The position numbers were made by a program, and so were the translations under genes. This document shows positions 34,501 through 46,500 of a stretch of DNA of 64,000 nt, piece by piece; the first letter of the stretch is position 1; every line of letters begins with the position of its first letter. Under the pieces are notes generated by a model. The model ran no database searches. It was given only the letters and a program-made list of their open reading frames with translations, and had not been told where the DNA came from. The DNA comes from Nereocystis luetkeana (taxonomy: Eukaryota; Sar; Phaeophyceae; Laminariales; Laminariaceae), in NCBI GenBank assembly GCA_031213475.1, contig JARUPZ010000037.1, positions 682,001 to 746,000 on the forward strand, written 5' to 3'.

Positions 34501-37500
34501 CGTACCGCCGCAGACACCAAAGCAATTTTCAATTTTCCTGGCCGTTTTAAGCAGCGCACAACCTCCAGCACCGGATGACAGCAAAGTTCCCTCGGCCCTC
34601 CTTTCCAACTCACAACCACGAACACCTGCGTTGCATTGCCCACAAAAAAAACTCATTTTGGCCAATTGTACAATCAAATTTATACCTGGAAGCACCTGTA
34701 CTTCCGTTTTTTTCGTCGTCGATATTTCGTTAATCTGCTCTAGCTCATTTTTTTTGCCATTGATTCAATATTTTGCAAGGCAGATATGGGCTCCTTGCTC
34801 CTTGGTGCACTCCCGTGACGGTGGCAAAGCGGCAAAGCGGCAGCAGTTTCCGTGCCCTGCAGAAGTTTCCACTCGGACCTCGTCGCTGAAGTTCGAAAAT
34901 CGGCAAAATATATGGTTCCAGGCGTTTGAATTTGAGTTTCTTGTACTGGAGCCAAGTATACTTTTGGCTGCTGTAGAAGAATATGTCCGTATCATCACTT
35001 GTACGTACACATTATATTTGGGTAGGTCTGTCTCATTTATATATAGCCCGGCAGCAGAAGTGTAGAACATGCTCCGTCGCTCTGCCGCTGCTCTTCCCAA
35101 GGATACAGCAGTAGCTGCTGTATTAGCAAGGCCAGCACGTACCACGTCATACAGACAACAGACAGTCATGTCATTTCCGCCTTGCGAATTTAGGGATCGT
35201 CCCTCCAGCTGCCACGGTCGACCTTTGAATGGTGCCTGAAATATCACCAAAAACATGCACAAACTGGCTATCCTTCCTGCTCTCGCTGCCCTCGGTCGAA
35301 ACACGCTAAATAACTCCGTTTTCTGTCCTGATGGATTGTATACGAGCACACTCACGGAAATCTGTTTCGTCAAGGTCTTAGAGTCGGACCTCGGCCGTGA
35401 AAAGTGCCTAATCGGGCAGCGCAGTTGCCTCGGCCGAAGCTGCCGTTTGCTTGAAGCTGCGATGGACCGAATTTATCCAAGCCTAGGACGGCCAAGCGCC
35501 AGCCAGCCACAGAACAGGCTCTATCATGACTTGATTGAGTTCCTCTGAGCGTCCTGTGTCATTTGGGGGCTTCAGTGGGCAGCACGGTGACCGTGAAGAA
35601 TGCCTCAAAAGGCCCTCTGTGGGGCTGATCTCTGCCAAACCCCGTTTTCAATAGTATTCGCGTTTTTTTATTGCACCTAAGAAAACATTTTGTGGGTAAT
35701 GCAACACAGGTGCCAACACCGGATGACACAACCAATAGTAAGTGCTACGTACCCCTGGTATGACGTAAAAACACGCCTTCCATTGCACAGCCAACACGCC
35801 GGATGACAGCATACCATTTTACCTGACCCGCCTTGTCCCGTGGAAACCCCACTCATATTTGTAGTGGAAACAAGACTTGAAACTTGACACTATTACGGGG
35901 GGCCATAGTTAACAGGACCTATCGTATACATATGTTTAACCATTTTTACCAACAATATTTGGTCCTGTTAACTATGGCCCCCCGTAATAGTGTTTGCGAC
36001 AGAGGTAAAAAAAAAAAACTTTACTTGCGCTAAAAAAAGTGAATTTCCTTCCCTTCCTGATTGCGGTGTGTTTGCGAGTGAGGTAAATCAAATCCTGCAG
36101 GCGACGCCTCCGAAAATAAGACGGGAAGGAGGGAGGTGAGGCAAACGCGAGAACAAACAAGAAAAAAATCGAAAAACAAAAAAACAGCTTGGGAGTAGCA
36201 ACGGCAGCCCAGCAACGTTTCGGCGGCAGAGTTGACAGCGGTGCCACCACTGCCATCCCACGACTGTAAGCAGCAGCACAGCAAGCGGCAGCTAGCAAGC
36301 GCTAGCCGCAGCTAGGGACAGCTTGAGCAACAAAAATAAACAGTGTCAGTACCAGCACCAGCACCAACCAGCTTCCCTTTTTGGATTGCCTGCTGCTGCT
36401 CCTGCTGCTGCTGCTCCTGCTGCGCTCAGCCTACGCACGCCACAGCGCCGGCGGGCTCCACTACGCCGCCGCTGTCGCGGCCGCTTCTACCGCTGCTGCT
36501 GCAGCTGCAGTGTGGTGGAATCGAAATGATACACGAGCTGTCGCGCCCTGTGCGAGCACGAATACGAGTGTGATTACGAGTCCTTTTTTGGGACGAAGCA
36601 TCCTCCACGTCACCAAGTGGGCGAAAGCGTGTACCGTACGTAGCAGCGGTGGCGGCCCGCTGGCACAATCCAACGCCGCTCGTACGCGCTTTACTCGAGC
36701 TACGCCTCTCGATCCTCTATGCTCCGAGCGGTTGTCGTGATGCGTACAGCAAGCATCATGGTGGCATGGAAGATGCTCGGTGTTTTGATCCTTCGAGATT
36801 TGAGATGATGCGTTCTGCGTCGGGATAATGCTCGGTGCGTGTAGGCCAATGAAACAGAGAGCCAAAAGTTACCGCAACTTTTGATGAAATCCTGACTTCG
36901 CTGAAGTACTTTTTCGCGTTTTTTTCAGAAATTTACCTCAAAAAGTTACCTCGGAAGAATTTTTGGAGAAGTAAAAGTATAAAAAACAAAATCGCAAACA
37001 CTCCACTTACGTATGATATATCATATCATACCCTCAAAGTATATGAGTGTGTATGTCTCCGACTATGTCAGGAACTTGGAGGAGATCCGAGTGCAGGCAG
37101 TATATCCCATTTTTTTATGCCGATGATATTTCGGCAATGGAGTCAGTTCGCAATGATCGCATCATCGCTCTCACCGTTATAACCGGGGCGTTTTATTATT
37201 ACACAACAACAAAGTAGTAGCCATTGGGGGGATATTTTACAGATTCTTGGGACGTGAGGAACTCCAGGAATTTCCCTTCTTTTTTTTCCAACGGAATGAC
37301 GGCAAGGATCCAACCCGCAATCCACCCTGTTGGAAACATCACATGCCCTGCCGACGACGCCAATACAGTAGTGGAAAAGAAGACTACCGTACTCGTATAT
37401 CACTTTTGTTGCGCGATAAAGGCGCCTTCTGTGAAATTATTCTTTAACCCCTTTAGAACCGCAGTTCCGTTTTGGGGACAAACTACTTGAAATTTGAGTG

Positions 37501-40500
37501 GTTTGTCCCCCTAAAGGGACTGCGGTTCTAAAAGGGTTAAACCTGATCCCACAACAACATGGTTTGGTTTAATCTTTTGCCTCTCCATGCCATGCCTTGA
37601 GTTTTTGAGCGTGAGTTACTGCAGCAGTCCAAGTGGTTTGCTGCTGCTGCTGCTGCTCCTAATACTACGGGCACTTGTTATGATACTGCTTTGTATGAGA
37701 TTGAAAGCCCGGTAATTACCTGGGTTCTGGCACTGGGATCGTATTTGTAGTACTTGGAAGGCGTATCGTAGGGGGAGATCAGGGGTTTTCCAGAGAGGCA
37801 CGAGCGTGGTCTCAGTCTCCGTCGTGCACGAAAGGAATAAAGCAGCTGGAATAAAGCTACTCTTCTGTCTCTAAGCAAGCAACAACATGTGAGTGTACCA
37901 ATGAGTACCGGCTTGATAGGCAGACCTGCCCAGGGATACAAAGTATCCCGCTGTCCGTAATCTTAACAAGTGGCGTCGACGGCAGGACAGAGAGTTTTTG
38001 AGGCTTAAATTGGGTAGGCGATCGATTAACCTTTTACCTTTAGCCCAACGGACTAAGACTTTCACACACTATCTACATGTCAAGCATTGCAATCAATAAC
38101 CGGCCTACGTAGACACTACTTTTTTGCATTTGGCATGGAGCCACGCTACACGCTCGAAGGCAAGAACAGAGCATCCAGTACCGCGTCCTCCATCTAAGAT
38201 TACTATTAATACGAGTATTAATAGTTGATGGTATTAACCCTAGACTTGGAATACCAAGCACTTGCTCCCAGCGCGGTCAAGGTGAAATCACGCTTACAGC
38301 AGTATGATACCCGCGGATACATTGTAGTGTCTTCTCGCCAAAGCGAGTCCCCAAAACACCCTGTAACATTTTTTTTTCGCGGCGCCTGATGTTGTGCTTC
38401 TTTGAAAGAAACAAACCGACACGCGACTCCCGCAAAGTGCCTACGGTATCGGGTACTCGTCAAAGCGAGCCCCCATTTAGTATGTACTGCTGTAAACGTG
38501 ATGACTGCTACCACAGGGGGTACCAGGTAGCACTTTCTGACCAAACTATCTACACTACACTACACTACACTACACTACACTACACTACACTACTACACTG
38601 GTTTTGACTGATGGGGCTTCTCAACTCAGGGACTACCCAACCTCGTAGCCTTCTACGATAGTATTACTTATAGCATGTTTCGTGATGAGACCTACCGTAG
38701 GCCATGGGATCGATTGATTGTTTATCTGGTTAAAACGTACGTAACTGGTACTCGTACACGTTTATCAGGGCCGTTTTTGGATGAGATATACAGCTCCTCG
38801 ACTTAGCAGCCAGCCTCAACACATGCCCCCCTGTATACTACGGTAGCATGCCTGTTTTTGTTACATACCATGGTGTACCTGGTATGGGGCAAATCCATGT
38901 AAATGTGCAGATTAACCTGTTTTTCGCGAATGTACCGTATTTTTTATTTTTTTGTTTTTGTAATCGCTTCATTGAGCGGGCAGCGTAAGCCGTAAGAGTC
39001 TGTAGGCTCACTTTCTGTTTGCTCCTGTTAGGACTATTAATAGACTACTATATTACAGCTGTAGTAGTAGTACTGGTACTTTAATTTGCTACTTGGTATT
39101 GATGTCCATGCTATCTACAGTATATACCTGGTATGTATACGACGCGAGTCGACGAGGAAAGAAAGGGCCGAACTGCTGTCCTCGCGAAAATGTCCAAGGC
39201 ACGCATATACCATGTTGGGCAGGGGCGAGGAAGAGCCTGCTACGAGTTTGGTCCCATGTCTGCGTTACGAATGTCAATATTGATACTATTACGAGGGGCC
39301 ATAGTCCTACGGCACACCGAAAAACCTACCTGGTACCAGGTATATATTTACCCATTTTTACCCACAGCAGTATTTGGTCCTATTTGCCATGGTCCACCGT
39401 AATAGTACTGTGGGAGGGGAGCAGGAGCAAGAAGGTCAACATAATAAATGGGTTTGAAAATAAACAAAACTATTACCTGGTAGTACGTACGTAGCCGCAC
39501 TTACCCCACTTGTTTTTTTTTCCGACCTGTCAACAACTTGTCAACAGGTTTATGACAACAACGATCTGGGGCTCCTGAACTTCCGATTACACCCTGACTG
39601 GCCGACCTCTCCATATGGGTTCATGCTCTACACTCATGACGTGGGGTAAGGGCTTGCTTGCCATACGTAAGACTTGTACTGGTAGTCAACAGGTGTAGCA
39701 CGGCACGTGCGTAACCGTATTTTATTCAGCCCATATTTCATGGTATATTCGAGTATAATATGGTTCTCCAAAGCTTGAAATATATTGTAAGCTTCCGTGC
39801 CACGTGTCACCTGCCACCCCTGCCTGCCTCACTCCTCACCCGTGCTTACCTGTGCTGCGAGGAGCTCGATTTCGAGCGGATAACTCAGACTCGGGATCTG
39901 TTGGGCACGAAAGTCCGCTTGCTTCTCTGCGGTTATCTACTACTGTACGTCAGCTGCTACTGTTCTTGTTCATGCTGCTGTTCATACATGAAAAGTCTGC
40001 TCGTATCGTATGATTGTCTATTTTTGCGTATGCATGTGTACGGTATAGGGTATATATAGCATACCAGCACTTGTTTGTTTACTGTTTTACTCGTTGGGTG
40101 TTACACCATCAGTCGACTCGTATAGGATATATCGGTTTTATGGTTTTATTATGCAAGTATCATTAGTGTATAAAATACTATTAATACCAGGTATTAAATA
40201 CGATACCAGATATATCTGAAGACAACGCACACTCTCGAACAACGGACGTGTTTCCTACAATCACCAACACCAGTAGGACACTACTCTCACTCTTCTCTTT
40301 TACGGGGGACCATATTTAATAGGACCTGTGGTATACATAAAAACCTATGTATTTAATCATTTCTACTAACAATATTTGGTCCTATTAACTATGGTCCCCC
40401 GTAATACAGCAGTAGTATAGGATGAGGTGTTATCCAATCCAAGCACTGCTGTAGAGGTAGCGGCGTTGGCCCAGTAGTCCAGTTTACTTACAGCCTCGTA

Positions 40501-43500
40501 GCGAAAAGAGAAGGCAGAAGGGAGAGCATCAGTGATCATCGTCAAGGTCACAATGTAGGGGCAGTCCTCTCTGGCGATACAATGCCATTGTTTTCGCAAG
40601 TAATGCGGCAGCATGCTTTGTAGGTTTTCCTGTAAGACTAGAAGACTGTAAGACTCTCTCATGCCTGTAGGTGGCAGTGGTGCTCCTAACGCCCAACCTT
40701 GACCGTTTCGGGGGGACATACCATTATCATATTAGATTAGTATTCATAATGATAGTAATGATAGTAAATATCGTGTGTAACACAGCGGTGTACGTTATTT
40801 TTGGGTCCATCGTGAGTTCTGGTTACTACCAGGTACCAGGTATGTATTACTGTGTATTACTTGTATTACTATGTTTTTGTATGCCCCCTCCCCCGTAATT
40901 ATTAGTCTCACGCATCATCATATTATGTGATGACGATTGCCTGATACCGTGTGTTGCGGTAGTTGGGTACCTTGACCATTTGCCCCTGCCCGCGCTGCCC
41001 GCAGATACGAGGATGACTGCCTTGTGATACCGTTTTTCTGCGAGAAGGATCACCGATTGGTTCGTGTGGAGGTGGATTTGAACGAGGCCACTGGGGCCGT
41101 AACATGCGGGGCGCAGGAAATCTTGATCAATGACTGGTGCACCGGATCCAACCATCATGGGGGTGGGGGGATGGCGTTCTTGGCTAATGGTGACATGGCG
41201 CTCACCGTGGGGGACATGTCTAAGGTAAGCCGGTATCATCTATTAATAGTGCTGTACCTGGTATTAATACCCGGTACAGAAGTTGATGGTACATGGTATG
41301 GTATTATTCTACCGGCGAATCGCGGAATTTAGGTACCCTGGTATTTATAGTATATACGAACAATCATCAAAAGCCGCAAAGGCTATTGGTCGCGAATAGG
41401 AGAATGGAAGGTGGAGGCGGGAGAATACCATCTGTCGACGGCTGGGCTGGTTCGTTGGCCATTTGATTTGCAAAATGCGGCGGGCGGAGGGGGTGTTGTT
41501 CCTGTTTCACATCTCGAAGTGAGAATAGTTTTAATAAGTATATTATTAATAGAAATCATTCCCATTTGCTCTGCATGTAACATATTCCATAGCAGATATA
41601 TTGCTGGATCTACTGCTGTATACCAGTACCAGGTATGATATGATCTAGCTCGTGTTGCCGCTTGGGGCCGTGTAATCTGCATGTTATATTAAACTACTAT
41701 TAATACTGTAGGATAGGTTCCCGTGGTGGGATCTGTACTACAGCAGTAGTAACAAGATCCTGCACTATTTATCATAACGGCACAAGAGGATCCAGATGAT
41801 CTACTCAAGATCATGATCTGTCCGACGTGTATATCGTTTGGAAGGCGTTATACCAGGTAGATGACTGGAGCGCACGTCGAGCCCACATTGTTTTTTTCAA
41901 GAGGGTGTATGTAGTCTTGAGCGAGGCTACAGAGCGTTGACTGGGGAGAAGGTTATCAGGTACCTGGTATACATATATACTGGTAGATGTTACCCGAGTG
42001 ACCAAAATTGATGCGGCAGGTGTAGCGTTTCCCATGATCCATAATACGTCCATCAAATGAAGTCATCAACGGCTATGCTGTGTGTCCTACTCGCTGGCAT
42101 ACGTTAGCGTGTGTTTGTGTGTGCCCTCTCTTGTCACCGTACGATCATTAAGTACCTGGTATTAAATAGCCACGAGCTGCACTAAATCACGATCACAGTT
42201 GACGGTAACTGACTCCCCCACTCCCCCTGCGCGCTCTCACGCCTCCATTTTTTTGTGTACGCCTACCATGGTTGGTCAGGCTGACCAACGAGACCCGGGA
42301 GACCAGGAAGAAAACACGTGCTTGAGACCGTCGGTAGACCTCCCGCAGGGAAATTTCCGCGCTCAGAGGGACGACTTCAACGAGGGCAAGCTGCTAAGGA
42401 TTTTGTCTGAATCGCTGGTCAAGCCTGCCACGGGCGATGCTTCCACCACTGGATTCCTCGTACGGGATGAAGACTTCTTTGTGAGACATCGACCTGCGCG
42501 GTTGTTTCCAGGGTATTTGCTGGTGTTGCTCTGATTTTCGAAACGCGGCACCGCAGTTGCTGCGAAACGTACATACATAGCTGGTGCGGTACTGGTACAT
42601 ACTACTGTAAATACTCCAATTACACAGACGGACCGATTGCGAAAACACTACTCTGACGTTATGCTGTATGCCGATACCTTGTGCGTCATGTGTTCTAAGT
42701 GCTCTCAGCTAAGGTCAGCTGTCTTCTGGGTTGCGTGTTCAGCAGTACGATGTATGCTGGCGACGCTCCTGTCGTGCGAGACTTGAGAGAGTGCTTTAGT
42801 AGAGTGCTTCTACAGAGCGCTTCAAAACGGTACTTCAAAAGTGTGCTTCAAAATCCGAAGTATCACGCAGCTTGAAACAAGTTTGTCGGGCCACAGCTGT
42901 GGTTTTTAAGCCGTGTTTTTAGGGTGCAGAGGTGACGCTTGTCGACTCAGCACCGCATTTCTATCGCAATACTACCGCGTTCGGTTGCTCTAGGCTTCTG
43001 GGTGCTGAAGTGCCTACCAGGTAATCTGCTCTATCTGACACGCTGACGCCCGTATCGTACATCTACCGCCTCTTTTGTGCCACTTTTGTGGTGTCAGCTG
43101 GAAGCCAAGGGTTTCAGAAACCCGTTCCGGTTGACGGTGGCCCCCGTGTCCGATGACGTCATCATCGCCGACGTTGGTCTGGATACAATGGAGAGCATCA
43201 AGGTGGTACCCGACCCTCTCGCGACTCCGCTGGGGGCTAGCTTGGGCAATCACGGATGGCCGTGCATCGAGGGCGATGCTTGGATCCCTCCCTTCACGAA
43301 CCAGTGAGTTTTACACGTACCAGGTATAGTGTAAGTGTTAGAGTAGTGCTGCCAAAATATGCCATGGCATAGTATAACATGGCATAACGCAGCATAGCAT
43401 TGCACTGCACAGCATAACAGCGTGGTCTAGTAATAGCACATTGTACAGTATTAATATTAATAGTAGTGTTCCACGTGATAACTGAGTACCAGGTATGATA

Positions 43501-46500
43501 TAAGCAGCAGTAATGAGCCACATTCGGACTCATGGATAAATTCGGATATTATGCCATCAGATTTGGTGCGATATGATACTTGGTGTGGTACAATGTGATA
43601 CGATAGCGCTAGCCAAAGGTACTCGTGCGAATAGCCGTGTTGTGACTATTACTTGGTATTGTATCAGTCAGGTGGATGCTTGCAGTGGTTTGGCCGAGGG
43701 CAGGTCTTGCTATGCATACGCAACAGGATTTATGGCTACCGTTACATTCATGACACTATTAATGCTGTTATGCCCCCCCGTGGCGCTGTCTTGCTTCGAT
43801 CATGACCGGGGTGGTAGCCTTTCACGGTACATTTCAACAGACAGTACTCAGTATGTGTGTGTTCTTCACATCAAACCGTTCTTTCTATTCACATACTGGT
43901 ATACAACTATCTGGTATACAACTATCATTGTTCCTCTATATCATAGCTGCGCAAACACGGTTGGTTGTGCCTCTTACGTACTATTATATAATAGTCATAT
44001 TTATATTTATACGGAGTGCGCACTAACTTTCGTGGTTCCGGTGTCTGCCGTGGATGCTTAAATTACGTCACAGGTGGCTTGTGGACAATGAGAGTGATGC
44101 TTGCGACGCCGTCCGCGGTACTACCCTAGGCCTGCCATTAGACATCGACTACGACGCTTTGAAGGAGAAAGCCTTGGAAGGGGAGGTGGACTGGGTGCCG
44201 CCGGCCTTCACCTACAGCGACGGTAACTTATCAGCTTATTAGCCCTAGTCGTACACCATTTGTAACAGAGTGGTGACCTTAACCTGTTGTTGGACTACAA
44301 CAGCAGTAGACTACGGTGTATTATTGATGTTATTATTGATGGTAACATCTCTCACATGATGTTGATTTTAAGCGCTCAGCCGCAGTCCCATATATATGAG
44401 ATTGACTTTCTCATTTACGAAACGTATATCCTGCATGAGGATATACTTTAAACCCTTAGTACGCGCGATCGAAGTATCACACAAAGCTTGCAAAGATGAG
44501 TTTCGACGAAATCCTCGATCTCACAGCTGTTGTCTGATTTTATATATATATATATATGAGAGAGGCATGTTACCAAACCTATTACCGTATGGTACAGCAG
44601 TAGTGACATGCTAGTACTATTCATACTTTAATATTTTGATTTCTATTCAGCTAGTACTATTCATACTTTATTATTTTAATTTCTATTCAGAGGTACTGCT
44701 GTACAAAGCACTCATTTTTATGGCTGGCGCTCACCTCGCCAACGTCCGCCCCCCCCCCCCGCGTACTATTGTAGCTTAATACCTCTCCTCTCGATATCCC
44801 CTCGGTACGACACAAGAGCACAGCAGTATATGGTACTGCGTACATGAAACGTGGCCGTCGCTCTCTCTTTCCAACGTTGCCCCCCCCCCCTCCCCCCTAA
44901 CCCTCACTCCGACCCTGCCACACCGCCACACCCGTCACTGTCTGTTATGAACTCCTCAACGTATGCCTTGACGGCTGCGACCTACTCAACCAACACGCCT
45001 TGACGGTTGTAAACTCCTAATATTCTACTGTGTAAATGAATAGGTGTGGTCGACCCTGAGTACCCGGACATCTGCGCCAACACTCAGTCTTCTGTGTCAG
45101 CCGCATACATCTACATGGGCGCTCATCTCCCGGAGCGTTACCTCAACGCGCTCTTCATCGGCGACTACTCCAAGGTCAGAGCGAAATTTCTTTGTGGTGT
45201 AGTGAACTGCTATCATACCGGTGCATCTTACGTTGTGCCAGGTATGTCGTATGCAGTGTGTCGTGTTTCATACGCAATGCAGCATGTCGTCCCAGCGACG
45301 ACTACTTTGATTAGAGCAGCCGCAGTCTGTATTATGTCTATTGAGGGTGTGTCTTAACCCCCCCCAGAGAGCATTGGAACGAACCGAATGGAATATTATT
45401 TGCCGCATGAATTGGTGTTGATTGGTTGTGGGAAACGATTAGATTCAGTGCAGCCCGGGAAAAACAGTATGTCTAGGAAGAGGAAGAAGAAGTGTTGCAC
45501 CCCTTTTTCTTGTTTGGGAAGACCGAACGGCCCGACCGAACGGGAACAAATAGCAGATTATTTGATGTAGATGGACACCACCGAAGATGGATGTGGACAC
45601 CAATTTTCTTTGGCATGTGCAAAGGATACCGCTCGTGCCGATTCGGCTGGCGAGGCCCAGGATTCTGCATGGACCCAAACACATTTTTTAGGTAGGAACG
45701 GAACGAATGACCACGAACAGCCTCGTTCCGTTCCGCTCGTTCCCATGCTCTTTGGTGGAAGTTAAGACACGCCCTGATAGTCTCATATGCAGTTTGTCGT
45801 ATATATGTCATACGAGGTGCCAGATATTATATATACAGAACGCGGTAAGCCGTACCGGCATGTAGTATGCTATGTGCCGTACGATCTTCGTGTCTGATAT
45901 TTAGGGGGCTGAAGGGGGGGGGCGTAGAGAGCGGCATGACGAGATAACGGGTGGTTTTATGTGTTCATCGGTCCTAGTCGCTCGCTGTGACGACAATTAA
46001 AATGTGGAAATACATGCTTTATAGGAACGCCTCCATTTCCTCTCTATTCCCTCTATTACGCACCTGGGACGGTATGCCACACCTCTTTTCATTCTTAAGC
46101 AGTGTTTTTGTTCTTTGGTTTATGCCTCGTGACTGCTGCATCTGATCTACAGAGTATGTCTACCTTTGAACTACAGTATTTCTACTATTAATAATTCCTA
46201 TCAATTTAGTACGCGCTGTGTAGCATTACTATTAATAATGTATATATGCTGTACGAAGTATAACTGCTGTACTACTGCTGTAGATGACTGCCAACGGTTG
46301 GCAGCCTCGGTTGATCTAATGTACCCCGGGGGAACATTACCGTCCGTTGCCGTTAGGCTTGACCGTTTGAGCTACCATTCGCTAAAGTAGAGTGTACAGT
46401 ACTCCACTATTCATACTACTGCTTGTAGTTTTGATTATGCTACTCATGTCGGACAGGCAGAGACGTTCGTTTGCTCCCTATATTGGGTAGGTCAGAAGAC

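Larger units (their letters stand above)
28861..39547 (+). other. 10.7-kb first intron of the fusion gene, transposon-rich
   Basis: The intron runs from a GTGAGA donor to a CAACAG acceptor; phase 0 on both sides and the protein match across the junction support it. It holds one terminal-inverted-repeat element (29938-31233), SINE copies (31481-31831, 31866-32038, 33005-33180, 34130-34470, remnant 39143-39275), a family-A MITE (35891-35989), a family-B palindrome (37443-37541) and another family-A copy (39287-39404). A GC-richer patch at ~33480-33900 is unexplained. No independent host gene is supported inside. Confidence 0.75.

Noticed and set aside
34765..35373. 202-codon minus-strand frame in the first intron
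   Set aside because: No recognisable domain and composition typical of non-coding sequence; it may be part of an old repeat.
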